Origin: Paenibacillus antarcticus
Lineage (GTDB): Bacteria > Bacillota > Bacilli > Paenibacillales > Paenibacillaceae
DNA: 64,000 nt
NCBI RefSeq assembly: GCF_001637225.1
Contig: NZ_LVJI01000016.1
Span: 331,192 to 395,191, forward strand
Direction of reading: 5' to 3'
Under the pieces are notes generated by a model. The model saw only the letters and a program-made list of their open reading frames with translations, ran no database searches and was not told where the DNA came from. Below, piece after piece: positions 26,977-36,483 of this stretch (positions are counted from its first letter, which is position 1; each line of letters opens with the position of its first letter). The position numbers and the translations under genes are program-made.

Positions 26977-27513
26977 ATGTTTCAGCTAATGATGATGTTG
27001 CTAGGACTGCTTGCTCCTTTATCTGGAGCCCCAATGGATGAAAATGTTAGTACGATATCGCCCTCAGCAACAGTACAGAACGTTATCTATCAAGTGTCGG
27101 ATAAAGATCATTATTACCAATCACTGACGAGTATCGAATCATTTGAAACGGTTAATGATATTTCTTTATGGGATCGTAAAGAGGATCTTATTAATAAGAA
27201 GGGTAAGGCTCTGCAAGTGATTGAGAACCCCATCTTAGGATGTAGCGAGTATGTATATGATGAAATGACCGTGGGGATCTGTGATGATGTGGTGAGTTAT
27301 GTTCATGTAGATGCCATCGTTGGAACTCTTAGAGTTAATGGAACAGATATCACTATAAGCAAGAAGGGGATTGACGATACTTTAGGCATACCTCAATTTT
27401 ATTCGGAAGATGGAGAGGTATATATCAGAGGTCAACAAGCGATTAAAGTATATAAGGATTCCTTAACGGGTACAATTCAAGGTATCGACTTTTTTGATGA
27501 AAGTTCTTCTTGA
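26977..27513 (+). CDS. Exported or surface protein of unknown function
   Basis: A 178-residue protein with a short hydrophobic start (MFQLMMMLLGLLAPLSG) that could be a signal peptide. The mature part contains two cysteines in a CSEYVYDEMTVGIC segment and two repeated beta-like segments. I recognise no family. AAAGGGAG precedes the ATG, 52 bases after the DUF948 gene, so it is probably transcribed with it from the sigma-B-type promoter. Its place between two stress genes suggests an envelope stress role, but this is inferred from position only. Confidence 0.65.
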   Translation: MFQLMMMLLGLLAPLSGAPMDENVSTISPSATVQNVIYQVSDKDHYYQSLTSIESFETVNDISLWDRKEDLINKKGKALQVIENPILGCSEYVYDEMTVGICDDVVSYVHVDAIVGTLRVNGTDITISKKGIDDTLGIPQFYSEDGEVYIRGQQAIKVYKDSLTGTIQGIDFFDESSS

Positions 27514-27526
27514 AATCTATTCTTTT

Positions 27527-27552
27527 GATTCAGTTATCTTCAGATAGGGTAA
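27527..27552 (+). promoter_or_regulatory. Candidate sigma-B promoter for the YflT-like gene
   Basis: GATTCA, 14 bases, GGGTAA, about 40 bases before the ATG. The -10 and spacing are the same as at the DUF948 gene. Confidence 0.42.
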
Positions 27553-27592
27553 TAGAATAACGAAGCAGAAACTTTAAAGGAGAGTGAGAATT

Positions 27593-27931
27593 ATGGATTC
27601 AACTCAATTAAATTCTTATGCTAAAGTGGTTGATAATGGTGTTAAGGCGGTAGAAGAGGTTAAGCAATTGCGTAGCACAGGTTATGCATACGATAATATT
27701 TTTGTATTAGCACATGATGAAAAACGTACTGACCGGATTGCCGATGTAGCAAATGCTAATGAGATTGGCATCAAAGAAGAAGGCATGTTCGATTCACTTG
27801 CTAACTTATTTCGCTCTCGTGGCGACGAACTTCGAGCTAAGATTACTTCTCTAGGATTTACAGATGCACAAGCGGATGCCTACGAAAAGGAATTGGATCT
27901 TGGTAAAGTTCTAATTATTGCTAAAAGATAA
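27593..27931 (+). CDS. General stress protein, YflT (GS17M) family
   Basis: A 112-residue cytosolic protein. It shows the YflT family plan: an N-terminal alpha/beta region (VKAVEEVKQLRSTGYAYDNIFVLAHDEKRTDRIAD) and a C-terminal helical part with the family segment LTSLGFT-like TSLGFTDAQADAYEKEL and end LGKVLIIAK. YflT is a classic sigma-B-induced protein of unknown mechanism in B. subtilis. AAAGGAG precedes ATG 27593. A strong terminator follows. Confidence 0.85.
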   Translation: MDSTQLNSYAKVVDNGVKAVEEVKQLRSTGYAYDNIFVLAHDEKRTDRIADVANANEIGIKEEGMFDSLANLFRSRGDELRAKITSLGFTDAQADAYEKELDLGKVLIIAKR

Positions 27932-27961
27932 ATATCATATAAAATGCTTACATGTGCTTTA

Positions 27962-28010
27962 AACATAGATAAGGAATGGGGGATAGCTCCATTCCTTATC
28001 TGTGTTTTTT
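27962..28010 (+). terminator. Strong terminator after the YflT-like gene
   Basis: ATAAGGAATGG and CCATTCCTTAT arms extended by AACA/TGTT run into a T-run. It isolates the stress genes from the signalling operon. Confidence 0.88.
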
Positions 28011-28197
28011 GGAACATATGACCATAGAATGATACTAACTCCAAAATAAAAAAAATTTCCTCTAAATGAAGCGAAGTTTTAGTATATAGTAATATAGTAT
28101 GTATATTTACAGACAAATGTAGGAGTCAGAGTGAAATAGATTCTTCATCTATCGTATAACTTCGCAATTTCGTTATTATGAACCCAAGGAGCCAACT

Positions 28198-29367
28198 ATG
28201 ACCATATTAATTGTTGATGATAATCCTACGAATGTCATTATAATACGTGAGATATTAAAGAAAGAAAAGTATCTTGATACCCTGACTGCTTCTTCTGCGA
28301 GAGGCATGTTTGAGTTTTTGAAAATTAAGGATCATCCTGCTGAGGTCCTGCCTGAGAGCACCAATATTGACCTCATTCTTCTAGATATGATGATGCCTGA
28401 AATGGATGGTATTGAAGCGTGCCGTATTATTCAACAATACCCTCACCTTAAAGATATTCCAATCATTATGGTTACTGCCGTGGGAGACTCCAAGAAACTC
28501 GCTGAAGCGTTAGACAGCGGAGCTATAGATTATGTTACAAAACCGATTAATAAAGTAGAACTCATGGCTAGAATCCGTCTGGCATTGCGACTAAAGAAGG
28601 AGAACGACTGGCATAAGGAACGGGACCAACGTATTCAGGAAGAACTTAGATTGGCTGCTTTAGTTCAGCAAGCAGTTCTTACTCCACCAATTGAAGATAA
28701 TTTATTTGAAGTACATGCTCTGTATCAACCTTCAGCAGAATTAGCGGGTGATCTATATGCGTGGTATCCACTTGGGGACGGAAGATATGGTGTTATTCTG
28801 CTGGATATGATGGGTCACGGGATATCATCTTCCCTAGTCTGTATGTTCGTTGCGTCAGTATTAAAGGATACGGTCACCACATATGTAGAGCCAGAGAAGG
28901 TCATTCAAGAACTGAATAGACGGTTTAATCAGCTATATATTGAGAATGAGTTATTACAATATTACTTCACAGCCATATATTTAGTAGTGGATACACGTAT
29001 GAAGAGGATTGACTATGTCAATGCAGGACATCCCCCTGCGCTCTTTTTTCAAGAGAATGGAAGTGCAGAAATGTTACATCAAGTATGCTGTCCTGTGGGG
29101 CTATTTGACAAGATTGAAGTAGAACAAAAGACTTTTTATTATGCAGGAAACAGTCACATCGCATTATATACAGATGGATTGATGGAGATTGTCGAAGGTG
29201 ATCATGATGAGCAAATGGCCTTTTTGAGTGGGCATTTAGAGAGTAGTCATAACTGGGATGAGAGCGCGATGCGACAAGCATTTTTTAATAGCGAATTAGA
29301 GAATGAACGAGATGATGATAAATGTTTGGTGTGGATATCACTTAAAGAAGGAGAGAGGCAAGAATGA
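28198..29367 (+). CDS. rsbY: RsbY-like PP2C phosphatase with N-terminal receiver domain
   Basis: Predicted regulator that dephosphorylates RsbV and so frees sigma-B. The 389-residue protein has a receiver at residues 1-135 with phosphoacceptor Asp63 (LLDMMMPEMDG) and Lys in VTKPINK. A helical linker leads into a SpoIIE-type PP2C domain with metal ligands in AGDLYAW, LLDMMGHG, NAGHPP, YTDGLME and DDDKC. This is the plan of B. cereus RsbY. The phosphorylated receiver should switch on the phosphatase. GGAG precedes the ATG. The stop overlaps the start of the next gene by four bases (ATGA), so the two are translationally coupled. Confidence 0.88.
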   Translation: MTILIVDDNPTNVIIIREILKKEKYLDTLTASSARGMFEFLKIKDHPAEVLPESTNIDLILLDMMMPEMDGIEACRIIQQYPHLKDIPIIMVTAVGDSKKLAEALDSGAIDYVTKPINKVELMARIRLALRLKKENDWHKERDQRIQEELRLAALVQQAVLTPPIEDNLFEVHALYQPSAELAGDLYAWYPLGDGRYGVILLDMMGHGISSSLVCMFVASVLKDTVTTYVEPEKVIQELNRRFNQLYIENELLQYYFTAIYLVVDTRMKRIDYVNAGHPPALFFQENGSAEMLHQVCCPVGLFDKIEVEQKTFYYAGNSHIALYTDGLMEIVEGDHDEQMAFLSGHLESSHNWDESAMRQAFFNSELENERDDDKCLVWISLKEGERQE

Positions 29368-32300
29368 AATTAAAAACAAAGTTATTTATTGGATTTGGTT
29401 CCATGATGTTTCTCTTACTCATATTGACTATGGTTGGATACGACCGCTTAGATTATATGAATAAGCAATTTAATAGTGTCTATGAGGATAGATATATTAA
29501 GGTACGGAGTTCAACGGGGATGCGTGGTGAAGTTAATAAGGTATCACGGTATATGGCGAACCTACTCCTTAATGAGGATGATAGCTCCACTCTCAATGCA
29601 AAAGATCAACAAGATATAGTTACATCAATTACTGATGCGGAGAATTACTTGAAGATCATGGTGAATAGTAATAACAGTATTGAAGAAAAACAAATGTTAG
29701 ACCGGGTGCAATTAGCTTGGACTCAATTTGATACTTATTTAGATAAAGGAATATTATTATTATCTAATGGAATGAAAAAGGAAGCCGTTGCGTATCGAGA
29801 TAACATGGGACTTCCAACGCAACTGGAAGCATTAGCTAGTTTGAATGAGTTGGCTACGTATCAAGACCGAATGGTTGACGAAGCAATAAAAAATGCCAAT
29901 GTTGAATACAATCGTTCTATTCAAATTACGACAATTATTATGGTTATTGGACTAATGTTAGGTTTGGGTATTATTATGTGGGTTATCCCAAGCATTACTA
30001 AAGGGCTTAATACCGTTAATATGATGATTAGTAGCTTTGGTAAGGGGCATATAAGAACCATTCGACGCCTGAAGGTGAAATCGAAGGATGAGATTGGTGA
30101 TGTGGCACGTGTATTCAAACAAATGGCTGAAGATATTGAGAAACAACAAGAATTGGAAAAGAGTTATCTAGAAGCTCAGAAGGATCAGAATTGGCTTAAT
30201 TCTCATACAAGCCAAGTAACAGAGCTTCTTCGTGGTGTTAATTCTTTGGAACAGATTTCTCAAACCTTTATTAATGAATTCACACCTGTCTTGGGGGCTC
30301 AATATGGGGCAGTGTATATTCAAGGCGATGACAAACGGCCTAATCGTCTATTTCAATATGGGGCATATGCGGGCTCTGTAAATATAGTGAGTAAAGAATA
30401 TATTGATATTGGGGAAGGACTCGTAGGTCAATGTGCATTGGATAAAAAGCCGATCCATATTAAAGAAATTCCGGATCAGTATCTATCTATTCAATCTGGA
30501 CTTGGAGATACATCACCTACAAGTCTAATGATCTATCCGGTACTATTTGAAGATGAACTATTAGGTGTAGTAGAAATCGCATCTTTAGGACAATTCACTG
30601 CATTGCAGAGACAATTAATGTCCCAACTTACAGGTAGCCTAGGTATTATCCTTAACAATATTCGACGTCGACTTAATGTAGAAGAATTGTTACGAGAATC
30701 ACAGGCTTTGACGGAAGAATTGCAGTGTCAATCAGAGGAATTACAGACGCAGCAAGAGGAGTTACGTCGTTCTAATGAACATTTAGAAGAGCAGACAACA
30801 GCGCTTAAGAGGTCTGAAGGACAATTGCAGAGCCAACAAGAGGAGCTTGAACATTTTAATACAGAATTGATTGCTAAGTCACGTACTTTGGAAGAGCAGA
30901 TGCAAGATTTGGAAGAGAAGAATTACCAAATTGAGAAAACGAGTGCTCAATTGGAACAACAAGCCGTACAGCTTGCTGTTACAAGTAAATATAAATCGGA
31001 ATTTTTAGCTAATATGTCACATGAATTACGTACGCCTCTTAACAGTCTTCTGATCTTGTCGCAGTTGTTGACTGAGAATAAGGGGGATAATTTAACGACT
31101 AAGCAAATTGAATATGCCCGGACTATATATATGTCAGGTGCAGATTTGCTGAAAATGATTGATGAAATTCTAGATTTATCCAAAGTAGATGCTGGTAAAA
31201 TGGAAATTAATCAGGAAATGTTAAAGATCAAAGACTTAGAGGTATTTGTTCAACAGAATTTCACACCAATAGCTGATAAACGTCAAATCGCACTCAATGT
31301 TCAATATGGAGATGAACTACCTGAAGAAATCTTAACAGATGAACATCGAGTGAAACAGATTCTTCGGAATTTGTTTACGAATGCTATTAAATTTACAAGT
31401 AGTGGCTCTATTAACTTTAATATCAATCGAGTACAAGCAAGTGAAATACCTAATCCTCTTAAGAAGGATGGAGAATATATCGCTCTTTCAGTCAAAGATA
31501 CCGGAATTGGCATTCCACAAGATAAATTAGGGTTGATATTTGAAGCGTTTCAGCAGGTTGATGGGACAACTAGTCGTAAATATGGTGGGACTGGATTAGG
31601 CCTTTCGATTAGCCGTGAGCTTGCGGGTCTTCTTGGGGGCTACATTGATGTTGAATCGAAGGAAGGTGAAGGAAGTTGCTTCACATTGTATCTTCCGATA
31701 GATTCCTCCAGTGAAGTATTTTCAGGGGAAAAGGAAGCGGCTGCTTCCCATTCAGAGTCATTCATTACTAACAGAATGAATCGATTCGATACAGATTTCA
31801 TGAGCAATATGAAGGTTGAGTTGAAGGAAGTGACGATGGCGCCTTTAAAAGATGATCGCGATGCAATTCAAGAAAAGGATAAAGTCCTGCTTATTATTGA
31901 AGATGATATGAAGTTTGCAGGAATACTACTGGAGATGGCACGAGATCGAGGGTTTAAGACGTTACTTGCGACACAGGGCGATATAGGTTTAAAGATGGCA
32001 CAACAATACCTTCCTAGCGCTATTATTCTAGATATTCAACTTCCAGTCATGGATGGATGGTCAATACTAGGTGTATTGAAGAATTCTGCATTAACACGGC
32101 ACATTCCGGTTCATATCGTATCTGTTGTGGATGATGTGAAGCAGGGATTAAGGATGGGCGCGATTGCATATCTTCAGAAGCCCTCTTCTAAAGATTCTCT
32201 TGAAAAGGCCTTTTCGTATATTGAATCGTATACGGAGAAATCCCTGAAACATTTATTGATCGTTGAGGATGATCATATACAGCGTAATGCTATTATTGAA

Positions 32301-33050
32301 TTTATTGATCATGACGATGTATCGATTAAGGCTGCTTCATCCGGTGAAGAGGCGCTAAAAGAACTTCGTAAACAAAAATATGATTGTATGGTGTTAGATT
32401 TGATGCTCACCGATATGACAGGTTTTGAACTTCTTGATCAGATTCGAGATGATAAACAATTAGCAGATCTGCCGATTATTATCTATACAGGCAAGGAATT
32501 AAATCATCAAGAAGAAATGATTCTGCGTAAGTATACGGAATCTATTATTATTAAAGATGTACGCTCTCCCGAAAGATTGCTAGACGAGACAACGTTATTC
32601 TTACATCGGGTTGAAGCTAACTTACCAGAAGATAAACGTGAAATATTACAAAAACTCCACAATAAAGAGGCCTTATTTGAGAATAAAAAAATACTACTTG
32701 TGGATGACGATATACGCAACGTCTTTGCGCTATCTAGCGTGCTTGAAAGTTATCATATGGAAGTTGTATTTGCCGAGAATGGAAGAGATGCTCTAGATAT
32801 GCTAGAGAAACAACCTGACTTTGATCTCATCTTAATGGATATGATGATGCCAGAAATGGACGGCTATGAGGCTATGCGTCAGATTAGGCAAATTCCACAA
32901 TTTCAAAGATTGCCTATTATTGCACTCACGGCTAAAGCAATGAAAGAGGACCGTTCTAAATGTATTGAAGCAGGTGCTTCTGATTATGTTAAAAAACCGA
33001 TACAAACAGAACAACTACTATCATTAATGCGCGTATGGTTGTATTCGTAA
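29364..33050 (+). CDS. rsbK: RsbK-like large hybrid histidine kinase with three receivers
   Basis: A 1228-residue sensor. Domains in order: membrane helix (8-26), extracellular helical bundle (about 27-186), second membrane helix (187-208), HAMP (210-262), GAF (about 290-437), coiled coil (440-540), HisKA with His553 in FLANMSHELRTPL, ATPase domain (G boxes near 712 and 741), and three receivers with Asp890, Asp1012 and Asp1159. Only the second departs from the usual pattern (LMLTDMTG rather than MPxMDG). B. cereus RsbK has the same general plan and phosphorylates RsbY. The start overlaps the phosphatase stop. A methyl-accepting region could be the target of the next gene's enzyme. Confidence 0.9.
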   Translation: MKLKTKLFIGFGSMMFLLLILTMVGYDRLDYMNKQFNSVYEDRYIKVRSSTGMRGEVNKVSRYMANLLLNEDDSSTLNAKDQQDIVTSITDAENYLKIMVNSNNSIEEKQMLDRVQLAWTQFDTYLDKGILLLSNGMKKEAVAYRDNMGLPTQLEALASLNELATYQDRMVDEAIKNANVEYNRSIQITTIIMVIGLMLGLGIIMWVIPSITKGLNTVNMMISSFGKGHIRTIRRLKVKSKDEIGDVARVFKQMAEDIEKQQELEKSYLEAQKDQNWLNSHTSQVTELLRGVNSLEQISQTFINEFTPVLGAQYGAVYIQGDDKRPNRLFQYGAYAGSVNIVSKEYIDIGEGLVGQCALDKKPIHIKEIPDQYLSIQSGLGDTSPTSLMIYPVLFEDELLGVVEIASLGQFTALQRQLMSQLTGSLGIILNNIRRRLNVEELLRESQALTEELQCQSEELQTQQEELRRSNEHLEEQTTALKRSEGQLQSQQEELEHFNTELIAKSRTLEEQMQDLEEKNYQIEKTSAQLEQQAVQLAVTSKYKSEFLANMSHELRTPLNSLLILSQLLTENKGDNLTTKQIEYARTIYMSGADLLKMIDEILDLSKVDAGKMEINQEMLKIKDLEVFVQQNFTPIADKRQIALNVQYGDELPEEILTDEHRVKQILRNLFTNAIKFTSSGSINFNINRVQASEIPNPLKKDGEYIALSVKDTGIGIPQDKLGLIFEAFQQVDGTTSRKYGGTGLGLSISRELAGLLGGYIDVESKEGEGSCFTLYLPIDSSSEVFSGEKEAAASHSESFITNRMNRFDTDFMSNMKVELKEVTMAPLKDDRDAIQEKDKVLLIIEDDMKFAGILLEMARDRGFKTLLATQGDIGLKMAQQYLPSAIILDIQLPVMDGWSILGVLKNSALTRHIPVHIVSVVDDVKQGLRMGAIAYLQKPSSKDSLEKAFSYIESYTEKSLKHLLIVEDDHIQRNAIIEFIDHDDVSIKAASSGEEALKELRKQKYDCMVLDLMLTDMTGFELLDQIRDDKQLADLPIIIYTGKELNHQEEMILRKYTESIIIKDVRSPERLLDETTLFLHRVEANLPEDKREILQKLHNKEALFENKKILLVDDDIRNVFALSSVLESYHMEVVFAENGRDALDMLEKQPDFDLILMDMMMPEMDGYEAMRQIRQIPQFQRLPIIALTAKAMKEDRSKCIEAGASDYVKKPIQTEQLLSLMRVWLYS

Positions 33051-33072
33051 TAAAAAGAGAGTAGGTAATATA

Positions 33073-33942
33073 ATGACTTCGTGGAATAGTCCTGAGGATG
33101 AAAATGCACTAATGAACTTGGTAGACTCTGAAAGAGAGCAAATTGAACTTGAGCTGTTGTTAGAAGGGATGCATCGTATGTACGGGCACGACTTCAGAAA
33201 TTACGCAACGCCTTCTTTAAGGAGGAGAATATGGAATTTCATCAAGATGAATAATTTCCGAAATATTTCTTCTCTCCAAGAGAAAGTTCTCCATGACCGC
33301 TTAACGTTTGATCGATTGGTGCATAATATATCTATTCCTGTTACGGAGATGTTCAGGGATCCGCAGCTGTTTAAGTCATTCCGAGAAAATGTGGTTCCAA
33401 TTCTTCGAACATATCCATATATTCGTATTTGGCATGCGGGATGTTCCACGGGTGAAGAAGTATATTCTATGGCTATTCTTCTGTACGAAGAAGGCCTATA
33501 TGATAAAACCCGTATTTATGCGACAGATATGAATAGCCAATCTTTAAAGCAAGCGCAGAGTGGGATATTCGGAATTGAGAAAATGAAGTTGTATACTAAG
33601 AACTATATAGAAGCGGGTGGTTCCCGATCCTTTTCCGAATATTATACAGCGAAGTACAATTCGGTTATTTTCAAACCATTTCTTCAGAAGAATATGATTT
33701 TTGCGGAACATAATCTAGCTACTGATCGCTCATTTAATGAATTTAACGTTATTTTATGCCGAAATGTGATGATCTATTTCAATGATAAGCTTCGTGATCA
33801 TGTTCATGAGTTATTTCACGAGAGTCTGAGTCGTTTTGGTGTTCTAATATTGGGTTCGAAGGAATCGATTCAACATACGAACTATGGAAGTTTATATGAA
33901 CCACTGGATCGAGTGGAAAAAATATATCGTAAAATAAATTGA
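33073..33942 (+). CDS. rsbM: RsbM-like CheR-type protein methyltransferase
   Basis: A 289-residue S-adenosylmethionine-dependent methyltransferase of the CheR class. It has a helical N-terminal domain, the cofactor motif [15 protein letters not shown] near residue 124, ATDMNSQSL, and the CheR ending motif CRNVMIYF and [10 protein letters not shown]. CheR enzymes methylate receptor glutamates. No chemoreceptor lies nearby, so the kinase upstream is the natural partner, as RsbM methylates RsbK in B. cereus. The ribosome site is weak (GAGAGTAGG). The end overlaps the next frame but the next true start is 18 bases later. Confidence 0.88.
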   Translation: MTSWNSPEDENALMNLVDSEREQIELELLLEGMHRMYGHDFRNYATPSLRRRIWNFIKMNNFRNISSLQEKVLHDRLTFDRLVHNISIPVTEMFRDPQLFKSFRENVVPILRTYPYIRIWHAGCSTGEEVYSMAILLYEEGLYDKTRIYATDMNSQSLKQAQSGIFGIEKMKLYTKNYIEAGGSRSFSEYYTAKYNSVIFKPFLQKNMIFAEHNLATDRSFNEFNVILCRNVMIYFNDKLRDHVHELFHESLSRFGVLILGSKESIQHTNYGSLYEPLDRVEKIYRKIN

Positions 33943-33959
33943 GAACGGAGGTGGAAAAC

Positions 33960-35591
33960 ATGGGGTTTCTTGGACCCATTCATATCCTTTTGGTAGATGA
34001 CCGACCAGAAAATTTACTTGCACTCGAGGCTGTCCTTGAAAGTGAACAATATCATCTTATAAAGGCAACTTCCGGGGAAGAGGCATTGAGGTGCCTTTTG
34101 AAGAATGAATTTGCTGTGATTATTTTGGATGTGCAAATGCCTGGGTTGGACGGAATTGAGACCGCTAAATTAATTAAAGCAAGAGACAAGACGAAGGATA
34201 TTCCCATCATATTTATTTCAGCGAACAGTAAAGAGGCAGAACATCTATTCGCTGGTTACTCAGCGGGAGCTATTGATTATATGGTTAAACCATTTATCCC
34301 GCAAATACTAAAGTCTAAAGTTGATGGATTTGTGGAAATGTATGTGACCAACAAGAAGCTTAAGACTCAATCGATGTTACTTCAACAGAAGACACGAGAA
34401 TTAGAGAAAATGAATTATGAACTGATTGTGGCGAAGGAAGCTGCAGAAATTGCTGCGAATGCCAAGACTGAGTTCTTAGCGATGATGAGTCATGAAATTC
34501 GGACACCCATGAATGGTGTTATCGGCATGATTGATCTTCTAATGGAGACTGATCTACAAGAGGAGCAGAAGGAATATTCTGAAATTATACGTAAGAGCGC
34601 AGATGCCCTTGTCACCGTGATTAATGACATATTAGATTTCACCAAAATGGAATCTGGCAAGATGGAACTCGAAGAATATCCATTTGAGGTACAAGCTTGT
34701 GTGCAAGAGGTATTTAGTCTTATGGATATGGAAGCAAGTAAGAAGAATCTGGAGTTAGTTTACTTTGTAGATGAAGATATTCCACAAGTTGTGTATGGGG
34801 ACATGAACCGACTTCGTCAAGTTCTTATCAATTTGATCTCGAATGCTATAAAATTCACAAGTAAGGGTGGTGTATACCTTGTCGTGTCTCTTCAAGAGAG
34901 CGATCAGGAGCATCTCACACTAGAATTCACAGTTAAAGATACTGGTATTGGACTCTCCAAAGACAAACTTGATCAATTATTCATCCCTTTTTCTCAATTG
35001 GATTCATCCATGAACCGTAAGTATGGAGGTACTGGATTGGGCCTTGCTATATGCAAATCAATGGTTGAGATTATGGGGGGAGCAATTCATGCTGAATCGA
35101 TGGATGAGGACGGCGCTACCTTTATATTCAGTATTGTAGTTCGGTATCTGAATGAAGAGGAACGTGAATTATGTTTTGCAGATAACCTAGGTTTGCCTGT
35201 CACTAGAAAAGAACAATTAGAGGCGAACGTTCTCATTGTAGACGATCATCCGGTGAATCAGAAATTGATGGTAAGTATGCTTTACAAAATGGGGTTGTCT
35301 GCCGATATAGCGAAAGATGGATTACAGGCAGTTGATATGGTCAAGAATCATAAAGCATATGACATTATATTTATGGACTTACACATGCCCGTGATGGATG
35401 GGTTAGAAGCTACAGCTCGGATACGTGAATTGACGTCATTGACAGACACCCAACCGATTATTATCGCAATGACAGCGAATGTAATAGAGGGCATCGAACT
35501 GCGATGTTCTGAGGCAGGGATGGACAATTATATCAGTAAGCCAGTACAGATGAATCATGTGGAACAAGCATTATCGCTCTATTTGAATTAA
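33960..35591 (+). CDS. Soluble hybrid histidine kinase, receiver-HisKA-ATPase-receiver
   Basis: A 543-residue cytosolic kinase without membrane segment or sensor domain. The receiver at 1-120 has Asp57 ([10 protein letters not shown]). A coiled coil follows, then HisKA with His178 in [13 protein letters not shown], an ATPase domain (G boxes DTGIGL and GGTGLGLAI) and a final receiver with Asp473 ([10 protein letters not shown]). CGGAGGTGG seven bases before ATG 33960 sets the start. I know of no second hybrid kinase in the B. cereus RsbK-RsbM-RsbY set. It may be fed by phosphate from the first kinase. The operon probably ends here, just before the rsbV promoter. Confidence 0.88.
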   Translation: MGFLGPIHILLVDDRPENLLALEAVLESEQYHLIKATSGEEALRCLLKNEFAVIILDVQMPGLDGIETAKLIKARDKTKDIPIIFISANSKEAEHLFAGYSAGAIDYMVKPFIPQILKSKVDGFVEMYVTNKKLKTQSMLLQQKTRELEKMNYELIVAKEAAEIAANAKTEFLAMMSHEIRTPMNGVIGMIDLLMETDLQEEQKEYSEIIRKSADALVTVINDILDFTKMESGKMELEEYPFEVQACVQEVFSLMDMEASKKNLELVYFVDEDIPQVVYGDMNRLRQVLINLISNAIKFTSKGGVYLVVSLQESDQEHLTLEFTVKDTGIGLSKDKLDQLFIPFSQLDSSMNRKYGGTGLGLAICKSMVEIMGGAIHAESMDEDGATFIFSIVVRYLNEEERELCFADNLGLPVTRKEQLEANVLIVDDHPVNQKLMVSMLYKMGLSADIAKDGLQAVDMVKNHKAYDIIFMDLHMPVMDGLEATARIRELTSLTDTQPIIIAMTANVIEGIELRCSEAGMDNYISKPVQMNHVEQALSLYLN

Positions 35592-35604
35592 TTTTAATTT
35601 ATTT

Positions 35605-35630
35605 GTTTCAAACATGATTAAATAGGGTTA
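35605..35630 (+). promoter_or_regulatory. Candidate sigma-B promoter for rsbV-rsbW-sigB
   Basis: GTTTCA, 14 bases, GGGTTA, 40 bases before the rsbV ATG. It fits the sigma-B pattern in form and spacing and would give positive autoregulation, as in B. subtilis. Confidence 0.65.
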
Positions 35631-35670
35631 TGAATATTGGTAGTCAAAACATATTCGGGAGAGAGTGTCT

Positions 35671-36006
35671 ATGAATACAAATAAGAACGAGAAGTTTAAT
35701 GCTACAATGCAATCGAACGATGGAACAATCACTGTTGTCCTTTCTGGAGAGCTTGATTTGTCTGTTGCTCCTGAATTTCGCTTAATGATGAAGCCATTAG
35801 TTGAGGATTCCAATCATGATCTTATCATCAACTTGAAGAATTTGAAGTATATCGATAGTACAGGTATTGGCATTTTATTATCTATTTTAAAAGCGCGACA
35901 TGGTATGGGTTCAAAGTTTCTTGTGGAGGATGTTCCTTCCCAGATTCAGAAATTATTTGATATGACGGGTATTTCTAAGTTCTTTGCAACTAAAGAGAAT
36001 TCCTAA
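35671..36006 (+). CDS. rsbV: Anti-anti-sigma factor RsbV
   Basis: STAS-domain protein of 111 residues. When dephosphorylated it binds RsbW and releases sigma-B. The core motif LKYIDSTGIGILLSI is intact, with phosphoacceptor Ser63. GGGAGAGAG precedes ATG 35671; a GTG at 35665 is the alternative. It is the first gene of the rsbV-rsbW-sigB operon and its likely phosphatase is the RsbY-like protein upstream. Confidence 0.94.
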   Translation: MNTNKNEKFNATMQSNDGTITVVLSGELDLSVAPEFRLMMKPLVEDSNHDLIINLKNLKYIDSTGIGILLSILKARHGMGSKFLVEDVPSQIQKLFDMTGISKFFATKENS

Positions 36007-36027
36007 TAGGAAAGGGTCGGACTATAA

Positions 36028-36483
36028 ATGAATGGTGAAGCAGTTCAGAAAGTGGTAATATCATTACCTGCAAGTGCTGATTATGTAGATATTGTAAGAT
36101 TGAATTTGTACGGTATTGCCTCGAAAATGGGTTTTTCCTATGAGGATATAGAGGACATGAAGGTAGCCGTGTCAGAAGCATGTAACAACTCTGTTCTATA
36201 TGCTTATGGACAGGAAGACGGGACCGTAGAAGTGACTTTTGAAATAAACGGCGATTTATTATCTATTACTGTTAAGGATGAAGGGGATAGCTTTGACAAT
36301 CTGACCGCACAAGGTGAAGGTAGTACGTTGCATGATAAAGAATTGGATGACGTACAAATTGGAGGCCTTGGATTCTTCCTAATGCAGGCGCTTATGGATG
36401 ATGTGAGCGTAGAAAGTCAAGCGGGTTGTGGCACTAAAGTAGTGCTTACGAAACGCCTTATGAGAAGCGAGGAAATGGTATGA
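36028..36483 (+). CDS. rsbW: Anti-sigma-B factor and serine kinase RsbW
   Basis: A 151-residue GHKL-type kinase that binds sigma-B and phosphorylates RsbV. The N box (DMKVAVSEACNNSVLYAY) and G boxes (VKDEGDSFD, GGLGFFLM, GCGTKV) are present. AGGAAAGGG precedes the ATG. It overlaps sigB by four bases (ATGA), giving coupled translation so the antagonist and sigma factor are made in balance. Confidence 0.94.
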   Translation: MNGEAVQKVVISLPASADYVDIVRLNLYGIASKMGFSYEDIEDMKVAVSEACNNSVLYAYGQEDGTVEVTFEINGDLLSITVKDEGDSFDNLTAQGEGSTLHDKELDDVQIGGLGFFLMQALMDDVSVESQAGCGTKVVLTKRLMRSEEMV

